This document shows, piece after piece, positions 42,282 through 49,370 of a stretch of DNA of 64,000 bases (position 1 is the first letter of the stretch; each line of letters begins with the position of its first letter). Origin of the DNA: UBA5189 sp040389445 (lineage in GTDB: Bacteria > Chloroflexota > Limnocylindria > Limnocylindrales > CSP1-4); contig JAZJZX010000014.1 of NCBI GenBank assembly GCA_040389445.1, positions 124,001 to 188,000 of the forward strand, read 5' to 3'. Under the pieces are notes generated by a model. It was not told the origin of the DNA and did not search any database. It was given only the letters and a program-made list of their open reading frames with translations. The translations under genes were made by a program, and so were the position numbers.

Positions 42282-43619
42282 GTGGACGCAATTGCGCGGT
42301 ATTTCCAGTTTGAGGAGCGAGGCACCAGCCTCGCCACGGAGGCGAGAGCAGGCCTGACCACGTTCATGGTCATGGCCTACATCATCTTCCTCAATCCGTT
42401 CATCCTGACCGCCGGGTTCGGAGACGCGGATCCAGCGTTCAATGCGGTCTCCCTGGCGACAGCGACAGCCCTGATCGCCGGCATCATGACCATCGCAATG
42501 GGCGTGGTGGGCAAGTATCCGTTCGCCCTGGCCGCAGGCCTCGGCATCAACGGCATCGTTGCCTTCAGCCTCACGGCACGCGGCCTGAGCCCCGCCGGCG
42601 CGATGGGCGTCATCGTGCTCGAGGGCCTCCTGGTCACGGTGCTGGTGCTCGTCGGCCTCCGGGAGGCCATCATGAACGCCGTGCCGCTCGCCCTGAAGCG
42701 AGCCATCGGCGTCGGTATCGGCCTGTTCATCCTGTTCATCGGGTTCGCCAACGGCGGACTGGTGGTGGCCGGTGCCGGCACCCTTGTGACGATCCATTTT
42801 CCGAGCGAGCCGAAGGACTTCGTGTTCATCCTCGGCCTCGTCATCACCATCGTCCTGTACGTGATGAAGATCCGCGCCGCACTGATCATCTCGATCCTGG
42901 CGACGACGGTCATCGCCATCGCGACCGGAGTGTCAAAGGTCGGCGAGGGCCTCACCTCGACGCCGGACTTCTCGACGCTCGGCCGGTTCGACGTCACCAA
43001 TGTCTGGGATCTCGGCATCGTCGTCGCGCTGCTGACGATCTTCGCGATCATGCTGACCGACTTCTTCGACACGATGGGCACGGTCACCGGCGTCGCCGCC
43101 GAAGCCGGGCTCGCCAATGAAGATGGTTCCGTGCCCGGCGTCGGCCGGGTTCTACTCGTGGACTCCCTCGCTGCCGTCGTCGGCGGTGTGGCGGGGACTT
43201 CGTCGAACACGACCTACATCGAGAGCGCGGCCGGCGTGGCCGAGGGTGGCCGCACCGGCTTCACCTCCGTCGTCACGGGCGTCCTCTTCCTGGCCGCCGT
43301 GTTCCTCGCCCCGATCGCGGGCCTGGTGCCGGGCGTGGCGACCGCCCCGGCGCTCGTGCTCGTGGGCTATCTCATGTTCACGCTGATCAAGGACATCCCG
43401 GTTGGGGACATCGAGGAGGGGCTGCCCGCCCTGCTGACCATGATCCTCATGCCGTTGACGTACGACATCACCGTGGGCATCGGTGCCGGTTTCATCAGCT
43501 GGGTGCTCATTCGGGTCATTCGCGGAAAGATCGCCGACGTCCATCCGTTGATGTGGGTGGTGTCGATCGCATTCCTCGTGTACTTCGCCCAGGAGTGGAT
43601 CGGCAAGCTCGTGGCCTGA
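42282..43619 (+). CDS. NCS2-type guanine/hypoxanthine permease
   Basis: 445-residue transporter of the AzgA/PbuG/PbuO branch. Signature segments are ARAGLTTFMVMAYIIFLNP, GKYPFALAAGLGINGIVAF, the acidic TDFFDTMGTVTGVAAEAGL and GTSSNTTYIESAAGVAEGGRTG (substrate-binding repeat), and the C-terminal LPLTYDITVGIGAGF-like helix. About 12-14 helices. It probably imports purine bases by proton symport. GTG 42282 begins the conserved part; GTG 42249 is possible and GGGAGG lies between them. A strong terminator follows the stop. Confidence 0.9.
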   Translation: MDAIARYFQFEERGTSLATEARAGLTTFMVMAYIIFLNPFILTAGFGDADPAFNAVSLATATALIAGIMTIAMGVVGKYPFALAAGLGINGIVAFSLTARGLSPAGAMGVIVLEGLLVTVLVLVGLREAIMNAVPLALKRAIGVGIGLFILFIGFANGGLVVAGAGTLVTIHFPSEPKDFVFILGLVITIVLYVMKIRAALIISILATTVIAIATGVSKVGEGLTSTPDFSTLGRFDVTNVWDLGIVVALLTIFAIMLTDFFDTMGTVTGVAAEAGLANEDGSVPGVGRVLLVDSLAAVVGGVAGTSSNTTYIESAAGVAEGGRTGFTSVVTGVLFLAAVFLAPIAGLVPGVATAPALVLVGYLMFTLIKDIPVGDIEEGLPALLTMILMPLTYDITVGIGAGFISWVLIRVIRGKIADVHPLMWVVSIAFLVYFAQEWIGKLVA

Positions 43620-43634
43620 TCTCGCGTCCGTTCA

Positions 43635-43661
43635 CGGCCGGTGCCCTTCGGGCGCCGGCCG
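43635..43661 (+). terminator. permease terminator
   Basis: CGGCCGGTGCCC (43635-43646) pairs with GGGCGCCGGCCG (43650-43661), 12 bp with one G-U, loop TTC, followed by the T-rich TTCCGATTCTCT. Confidence 0.8.
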
Positions 43662-43708
43662 TTCCGATTCTCTCGACCCGGTTCGTGCCGGCTGGAACGA
43701 TGAGCGGG

Positions 43709-43714
43709 TACCAT
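43709..43714 (+). promoter_or_regulatory. -10 hexamer TACCAT for M16 gene
   Basis: TACCAT ends 7 nt before ATG 43722 and no Shine-Dalgarno lies between; leaderless geometry. Confidence 0.5.
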
Positions 43715-43721
43715 CGGGTGG

Positions 43722-44990
43722 ATGTTTGAACGTACGACACTGGCCGAGGGGCCGCGGGTCATCACAGCCGCCCTGCCCGGTTCGCGCTCGATCTCGGTCG
43801 CCGCGTACGTGCTCGCGGGGTCCCGCAGCGAAACGGAGGGGCAGGTCGGCGTCGCCCACTTCCTGGAGCACCTGACGTTCAAGGGAACGGCGGCCTACCC
43901 ATCCACCCGGGCGCTGAGCGAAGGCATCGAGGGTGTGGGCGGCTCGTTCAATGCCGCCACGGATCGTGAATCGACCGTCTACTGGGCGCGCGTTCCACGG
44001 CGTGAGGTAGCCCGCGCGATCGATGTGGTCGGGGAACTGATCTGCCGACCGGCCCTCGCCGATTCCGACATCGATCGGGAGCGCGATGTCATCGTCGAGG
44101 AGATCAGGGGCTACCTGGACGATCCCGCCGAGTACTGCCAGATCCTGTTCCAGCAGGCCATGTACGGGATCGGACCCCTGGGTCGGGAGATCTGCGGGGA
44201 CGAGGCCGACATTCGAAGCCTGCAGCCGGATCGCATCCGCGAGTTCTGGACGTCTCGCTATCGACCGGCGAACACCGTCATCGCGATCGCCGGAGACATC
44301 ACCCACGAGGACGCCGTCGGGCTGGTGGATCGATCGTTCGGGCGCGGCAACGGCGTCGGCCCCGGCTATGGGGAGGCGCCGACCCTGCCGGCGGGGGAGC
44401 AGATCCTCGTCGGTCGTCGTGACACCACACAGGCGCAGCTCACGGTCGGCGTTCCGGCCCTGCGGCGAGATCACCCCGATGCATGGACGCTGTCCGTGCT
44501 CAATGCCGTCCTTGGAGACGGAATGAGCAGCCGGCTCTACCTGTCCCTCGTGGATCGGGACGGGCTGGCCTACGACGTCAGTTCGGGGCTCGTGGAATAC
44601 GCGGACGCCGGTGCCCTCGAGGTCAGCGCCGGGGTCGACCCCGGCCGCCTTCCGGCCGCCCTCGACGCAATGCTGGTGGAGCTTGCCCGCCTCCGCGACA
44701 CACCGATCCCGGCCGAGGAGCTCGCCAAGACCAAGGCCTATCTTGCCGGGGGTCTCGAGCTCCGCATGGACGAGACCCGCCACCTTGCGTCGTGGGTCGG
44801 CGGCCAGGAGGCGCTCCACGATCGTGTCCTCACGCTGGACGAGGCGCTGGTAGCGGTGGAGCAGGTGACCGCGGATGACATCAATCGCCTCGCGACCGAG
44901 CTGTTCCATGACGACCGGCTCCGCCTGGCCGTCGTCGCGCCGGCACGACATCTTCGGGGCCTCAAGCCCAGACTGCGGCTCCCGGCATGA
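43722..44990 (+). CDS. M16 family zinc peptidase (processing-protease-like)
   Basis: 422 residues, similar to bacterial M16B peptidases and mitochondrial processing peptidase beta. The inverted zinc motif is HFLEHLTFKG (HxxEH), and the distal Glu lies in RERDVIVEEIRGYLDDP. The C-terminal half carries the second, inactive M16 domain with LGDGMSSRLYLSLVDRDGLAYDVSS, including the substrate-contact Arg/Tyr region. No signal peptide, so cytoplasmic. The stop overlaps the start of the next gene by 4 bp. Confidence 0.92.
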   Translation: MFERTTLAEGPRVITAALPGSRSISVAAYVLAGSRSETEGQVGVAHFLEHLTFKGTAAYPSTRALSEGIEGVGGSFNAATDRESTVYWARVPRREVARAIDVVGELICRPALADSDIDRERDVIVEEIRGYLDDPAEYCQILFQQAMYGIGPLGREICGDEADIRSLQPDRIREFWTSRYRPANTVIAIAGDITHEDAVGLVDRSFGRGNGVGPGYGEAPTLPAGEQILVGRRDTTQAQLTVGVPALRRDHPDAWTLSVLNAVLGDGMSSRLYLSLVDRDGLAYDVSSGLVEYADAGALEVSAGVDPGRLPAALDAMLVELARLRDTPIPAEELAKTKAYLAGGLELRMDETRHLASWVGGQEALHDRVLTLDEALVAVEQVTADDINRLATELFHDDRLRLAVVAPARHLRGLKPRLRLPA

Positions 44991-45787
44991 GCGACCGGGC
45001 AAGGCGACCCGAGCGCCTGGAGGCGGAGGAACGCCTGGCCGGGCTGCACCTGCGCGCCGGTGCGCTCCTGCTGGCCCGGGCCGAACTCGAATCGCTGGCC
45101 GCACGAGGCGAGATCGCCGTCGACGCCCTGGCCGATCTCGCTGAGGCGCGCTGGCGAACCGGGGAGCTCGAGAAGGCCGGATCCGCGGCCGAGGCGCACA
45201 TCGCGGTCGGCGGCGACCGGCCGATCGCCCATCTGATCCTGGCGGAGGCCGTCACGGCCGCCGGCCGACCCGATGCGGCCGGAGACCACATGGCGCACCT
45301 GCGTGCCCTGGGCGCAGCCGAACTCACGGCGCTGTTCGCCGGCATGCCGCACCGCGCCAACTGGTCGTCGCTCCCGGCCGGGGGCATCGAGCCCCGCGGA
45401 CCGAAAGCGCAGCTCGGGAGACCGCCGGCAGCGGGCCCGGCGCCGGACGCGGTGACGGGCGACGCGCGCCCTGATGGACAGGTGGCCAAGCGTCCGGCCG
45501 GCGCCACGTTCCCCGAGGGCGAGGCGTTGCTGACCCAGGCCGTCGACGACATGCGGAGTCGCGATCCCGAGCGGATGGCTGCGGCCTTCGATCGCCTTGC
45601 CCTCGCCCTTCGTCTCGACCCGGCGCTGGCGCTTCGCGTCGTGGATCTCATCATTCGCCGGCAGGAGCCGGCGGCGCTCCTGGTCCGAGGCGACGCCCTG
45701 CGGATCCTGGGCCGCACCCTGGACGCCGAGGCAGCGTACGCCGGTGCCGCCGCGGCGCTGGATCGACCGACCCGTCACCGGCCCTGA
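44987..45787 (+). CDS. TPR-like helical protein of unknown function
   Basis: 266 residues, Ala/Leu/Arg-rich. The first ~110 residues form TPR-like helix pairs (LAGLHLRAGALLLARAELES, ALADLAEARWRTGELEKAGS, AHLILAEAVTAAGRPDAA). A Pro/Gly-rich linker (~residues 125-175) and another repeat region follow. No catalytic motif. It overlaps the M16 stop (ATGA), so it is translationally coupled and may be a partner or scaffold; that is inference. Confidence 0.7.
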   Translation: MSDRARRPERLEAEERLAGLHLRAGALLLARAELESLAARGEIAVDALADLAEARWRTGELEKAGSAAEAHIAVGGDRPIAHLILAEAVTAAGRPDAAGDHMAHLRALGAAELTALFAGMPHRANWSSLPAGGIEPRGPKAQLGRPPAAGPAPDAVTGDARPDGQVAKRPAGATFPEGEALLTQAVDDMRSRDPERMAAAFDRLALALRLDPALALRVVDLIIRRQEPAALLVRGDALRILGRTLDAEAAYAGAAAALDRPTRHRP

Positions 45788-45857
45788 ACCCACCGCTCCA
45801 GCCGCGCGCTCCCGGTCCCGCCATGCGACCCGGCTCGGCCGTCGTCGCAGGCCCTGC

Positions 45858-45863
45858 TATCGT
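45858..45863 (+). promoter_or_regulatory. -10 hexamer TATCGT for ndk
   Basis: TATCGT lies 42 nt before the ndk GTG; the leader contains an ACACACACAC run and AGGA at 9 nt. Confidence 0.4.
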
Positions 45864-45905
45864 TCGGCTCGCTCAACCCGACACACACACGATAGGACGC
45901 CCTCT

Positions 45906-46367
45906 GTGACCGAACGAACTCTTGTCCTCGTCAAGCCCGACGGCGTCCAGCGCCTCCTCGCCGGCCGCATTCTCGCCCGCTACGAAGAGCGCGGACTGCG
46001 CCTTGTCGGACTCAAGCTGATGACCGTCTCCCGCGAGCTCGCAGAGCGTCACTACGCGGTGCACGCGGAGCGCCCGTTCTTTCGCGGTCTCGTGGACTTC
46101 ATCACGAGCGGCCCGCTCGTGGCCGCGGTGCTCGAAGGGCCGAACGCGATCGCGGTGGTGCGCGCGATGAACGGGGCCACCCGCCCGCACGAAGCGGCAC
46201 CGGGCACGATCCGGGGTGATCTTGCGCTCGAGACGGCACAGAACCTTGTCCATGCGTCGGATGGTGCGGACACGGCAGCCGCAGAGATTTCCCTCTGGTT
46301 CAGCGCCGCGGAACTCCTCGAGTACGGACGCGACATCGATCGCTGGGTCCTGGCCCCGGCCGACTGA
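45906..46367 (+). CDS. ndk: Nucleoside diphosphate kinase
   Basis: 153 residues. Transfers the gamma phosphate among nucleoside diphosphates by a phosphohistidine. It has TLVLVKPDGVQRLLAGRI, VRAMNGATRPHEAAPGTIRGDL, and the active His in NLVHASDG. Length is slightly over the usual 140 residues. GTG 45906 has AGGA upstream. A single-gene transcription unit between a TPR-like gene and a convergent membrane operon. Confidence 0.95.
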   Translation: MTERTLVLVKPDGVQRLLAGRILARYEERGLRLVGLKLMTVSRELAERHYAVHAERPFFRGLVDFITSGPLVAAVLEGPNAIAVVRAMNGATRPHEAAPGTIRGDLALETAQNLVHASDGADTAAAEISLWFSAAELLEYGRDIDRWVLAPAD

Positions 46368-46382
46368 CGAATCAGCCCGGGG

Positions 46383-46478
46383 TCAAGCCCCCGGCCGGCA
46401 CGAGGTCGCCTCGATCTCGACGAGATAACCGGGCCGTCGACGACCGGTCACGGAGCGCCGACCGACGACGATGGTGTC
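46383..46478 (-). pseudogene. possible remnant of a Rid-family C-terminus
   Basis: A frame without a start codon, one base off the NuoN-like frame, ends in PGYLVEIEATSCRPGA. This resembles Rid C-termini such as PGLLVEIEVDAVRG of the gene at 28008. Only ~16 residues support it, and the upstream part (GRRSVTGRRR) is not Rid-like, so it could be coincidence. Confidence 0.25.
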
Positions 46479-47962
46479 GGCGCCGCGTCGCCCCCGGCAG
46501 GCCCCTCGTTCGGCGTCGTCGATCCCAGACCGCCGATCGCGACAGACAGGCCGACGGTCGCGGCAAGGACGGCAGCCGCGGCGGCCAGCGCGAGCCTGTT
46601 TGCCCGGATGACCGCGGGCAGCATGCGGACCGGCGTCCGATCACCCGCCCAGGCACCCGCGCTGCCGCGCCCGACGAGGGAAGCCCCGGTCGAGGCGCGC
46701 ACGAGCGGCGACATCGCGCCCACGCCATCGACCAGCAGGCGGCCGAGGAAGATCGCGGGAGCGAACGCCGCGATCAGGACAAGCGTCGAGACGGGGCCCG
46801 GGAGCGCGAGACGGAGCAGGGTGGCCCGCGCCTCGTAGCCCGCGAAGGTCGGCAGCCCGATCGCGCCGATGATGACGATGGCAAACGCGACGCCCAGGAT
46901 CGGCGCCCGCCGTGCCCACCCGCGCAGGTCCGGGCGTCGGTTCGTTCCGTAGGTCGATCGTGTCACGTGCACCCACGCGGCCAGGCCGGCCTTCACGGCG
47001 ACGGCTGTCAGGATCCAGTCTCGCCCGGCAGCCGTGGCCGTCGGGCCGGTCGTGGCAAAGGCGAGCAGCACGATCCCGGCATCCTGGACGATCGCGTAGG
47101 CGAGGACGTGCTCGATGTCGTCGTGGAGAACGGCGGCGATGCCGCCGAGCACGATGCCGGCAGCAGCGATGACGGCAACCACGGCGCGTTCCGCACCGAG
47201 CGGCGCTGCCGTCGGGGCGATGGTGACCTCCACCCACCCCAGGGCAACGAGACCGAACGCAGCCGCGCCCCATCCGAGCAGGGGAGGCACTGCCGAAGCG
47301 GGCATCGCCTCCGTGTACCTGGCGACCCATGCGTGTGCGGGAATGGCTCCCAGGCGAAGGACCACGGCCGCGACGAGTGCGACCAGCGCCAGACCCATGG
47401 CGACGTCGAGCGACGGGTCGGTTTCCCCGAGCGGGCCCACCGCCGTGAGCGGCCCGGCCGGCGACGCGGCCCAGGCCACGACGAACAGGCTGAGGAGGGT
47501 CGAGGCGATCAGCGGCCGGACGACCGCGGTCCCGAGGCGGGCGCCGGAGGTTCCCAGCGCGTGGATGCGGACCATCGGCACCACGGATGTCAGCAGGGCT
47601 CCGGCGCCAAGGAGGGCAAAGCCGACTCCAGGATCGGGGACGGCCAGTCCCAGCGCGCCGAACGCAAACCCAACGAGCGAGGGGCCCAGGATCCCCGGGC
47701 TCACGCCAACCAGCGCGTCGATGACGCCGAAGAGCAGAATCGACGCTGCCCAGGCCACGCCGAGCGTCCGCAGGCCGTCCGACCCACCGATCAGCGAGCC
47801 GGCAACAGGCACCACGTCCGCGGCGTCGATCGAGGCCGCCGCCACGAGGCATGCCACCGCCGTGGCCAGGCCCACCGCGAATGCCAGCGACCGGCGTCGC
47901 ACAAGCAGCGTCGTGGCGAGACCGCCCGGGAGCGCCAGCAGGACGAGAAGCAGGACGCTCAT
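46448..47962 (-). CDS. NuoN/MrpD-like proton-translocating membrane subunit
   Basis: 504 residues with about 14 hydrophobic helices, of the Proton_antipo_M family. The region AIPAHAWVARYTEAMPASAVPPLL corresponds to the NuoN helix 7/8 motif (PxHxWxPDxYxxxP), and HDDIEHVLAYAIVQDAGIVLL to the following KxxLAYSSI segment. In the latter the usual Lys is replaced (IEHVL). The Ala/Ser/Pro-rich tail is not conserved. No other Complex I genes are here except its overlapping partner, so it may belong to a reduced antiporter or to an unknown complex. Confidence 0.75.
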   Translation of the reverse strand: MSVLLLVLLALPGGLATTLLVRRRSLAFAVGLATAVACLVAAASIDAADVVPVAGSLIGGSDGLRTLGVAWAASILLFGVIDALVGVSPGILGPSLVGFAFGALGLAVPDPGVGFALLGAGALLTSVVPMVRIHALGTSGARLGTAVVRPLIASTLLSLFVVAWAASPAGPLTAVGPLGETDPSLDVAMGLALVALVAAVVLRLGAIPAHAWVARYTEAMPASAVPPLLGWGAAAFGLVALGWVEVTIAPTAAPLGAERAVVAVIAAAGIVLGGIAAVLHDDIEHVLAYAIVQDAGIVLLAFATTGPTATAAGRDWILTAVAVKAGLAAWVHVTRSTYGTNRRPDLRGWARRAPILGVAFAIVIIGAIGLPTFAGYEARATLLRLALPGPVSTLVLIAAFAPAIFLGRLLVDGVGAMSPLVRASTGASLVGRGSAGAWAGDRTPVRMLPAVIRANRLALAAAAAVLAATVGLSVAIGGLGSTTPNEGPAGGDAAPTPSSSVGAP

Positions 47963-48678
47963 GCGGGTTCGGCCGGTGCGCCGTCGCCTGTCGAACGCTG
48001 AGGCGTCAGCTGCGCCTGGTCGTCGGGGTCGTCGTCATGGCCTGCCTCGAGCGCGATCAGGATGGACCCGGTGATCGCTGCCGCGACGGCCAGCGCGACG
48101 CCGGTGAGTTGTTCGAGGTCGCCGGGCGCGCCGGCGACACCAGTGCGAAGCAGCATGATCCCCATGATGAGGACCAACAGGCCGACGGCCGTTCGGAAGC
48201 CATCCCGCGCCCGCACCGCAGGCACGATCGCGATCACGATGGCGGCGAGTCCGGCTCCTGCTGCCGCCGAGGCCGCACTCCAGGCCCCGAGCGCGTCGCC
48301 CGACGTAATCCCGGGACCCGCCGGGTTCAGGGCCTCGAGATGGATCGAGATGCTGAGGCCGACGATCCATGCCGCAAGGGCCAGCAGGGTCTCGGCAGGC
48401 CAGCCGGTCCGCGACCCGCCGTGGCCGATACGGGGTCGCGCTGTGCCGGCCGGAGCCTCAGCCGAAGCGACGGCCGCCCGAAGGAGGTAAGCGGCGAGCG
48501 CCGCTCCGACGACCCTCGTGGCGAGGACCGTCAGCGGTGGCAGCGGATCGGCAAGGAATGGTGCAGCAGCCATCGCGACGGCGAGACCGACGAGGGCGAC
48601 GCGCGCCTCGCGAGCCGACACGGCGACCACCGCGCCCGCGGTCACCGCGAACGCGACTCCCACGAGGATCGGGCTCAC
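47959..48678 (-). CDS. Membrane protein, partner of NuoN-like subunit
   Basis: 239 residues with about 7 hydrophobic segments and an acidic cytoplasmic tail (EAGHDDDPDDQAQ). No clear family; the small helices with SISIHLEALNPAG and LIMGIMLLRTG are reminiscent of NuoJ/K- or MnhC-like antiporter subunits, but this is weak. Its stop overlaps the start of the NuoN-like gene by 4 bp, indicating a joint product. It starts 24 nt downstream of the lepB stop. Confidence 0.65.
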   Translation of the reverse strand: MSPILVGVAFAVTAGAVVAVSAREARVALVGLAVAMAAAPFLADPLPPLTVLATRVVGAALAAYLLRAAVASAEAPAGTARPRIGHGGSRTGWPAETLLALAAWIVGLSISIHLEALNPAGPGITSGDALGAWSAASAAAGAGLAAIVIAIVPAVRARDGFRTAVGLLVLIMGIMLLRTGVAGAPGDLEQLTGVALAVAAAITGSILIALEAGHDDDPDDQAQLTPQRSTGDGAPAEPA

Positions 48679-48702
48679 GCGGCCGGGCTCACGTGGCCGG
48701 GA

Positions 48703-49302
48703 TCACGGCGAGGACGGCGTCAACTCCGGGTGCTCCGGCACCGGGAGGAACCCGATCTTGTCGAACGGCCAGTAGCGGACCCAGGCTCGCCCGACGACCT
48801 TGGCTATCTCGACGGGCCCGAAGTTGCGCGAGTCGGCCGAATTCTCGCGGTGGTCGCCCATCAGGAACAGCTCGCCGACCGGGACAACCCAGCGCGTGGC
48901 CCCGCCGGGGGAGGGGTAGGTCTGCTGCTGGACCCCATTCGCATCCGCGAAGATGTACGGCTCAACGAGCGCGATGCCGTTGACACGAACCTCGCCGTTC
49001 TGCAGCTCGATCACGTCGCCGGGCAGGCCGATGACGCGCTTGATGAAGGGGACGTCCGAGCCCTGGTCCCAGCTCTGGGGTGGGTGGAAGACCACGATGT
49101 CGCCATACGAGTACGCGTCCCACCGCGGCGACAGCTTGTCCACGAGGACGTACTGCTCGGGGAGCAGGGTGTTCTCCATCGAGCCCTGCTGGACCTTGTA
49201 CGGCTGGGCGACAAACGCCTGGATACCAAAGAAGATAACGACCGTGAGGACGAGGGTTTCAAGGACCTCGAAAAGACAGCCGATGGCGGGTCGATGACTC
49301 AC
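48703..49302 (-). CDS. lepB: Signal peptidase I
   Basis: 199 residues, one N-terminal membrane anchor (LETLVLTVVIFFGIQAFV) and the type I leader peptidase core. Catalytic Ser in KVQQGSMENTL and catalytic Lys in FIKRVIGLPGDVI. GDHRENSADSRNFGPV is the conserved box E. It removes signal peptides from exported proteins. The GTG start lies 9 nt after a TATACT element on this strand. It heads the minus-strand membrane-protein operon. Confidence 0.95.
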   Translation of the reverse strand: MSHRPAIGCLFEVLETLVLTVVIFFGIQAFVAQPYKVQQGSMENTLLPEQYVLVDKLSPRWDAYSYGDIVVFHPPQSWDQGSDVPFIKRVIGLPGDVIELQNGEVRVNGIALVEPYIFADANGVQQQTYPSPGGATRWVVPVGELFLMGDHRENSADSRNFGPVEIAKVVGRAWVRYWPFDKIGFLPVPEHPELTPSSP

Positions 49303-49311
49303 AGGACCGGG

Positions 49312-49333
49312 AGTATAGGGGCTGTGCTATCGT
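49312..49333. promoter_or_regulatory. divergent -10 elements for lepB and surface protein
   Basis: TATACT on the minus strand (49317-49312), 9 nt before the lepB GTG. TATCGT on the plus strand (49328-49333), 37 nt before ATG 49371, which has GAGAGG at 5 nt. Confidence 0.45.
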
Positions 49334-49370
49334 CCCGCCCCGTGACCCGAAGTCCGGGTGAGAGGTGGCG

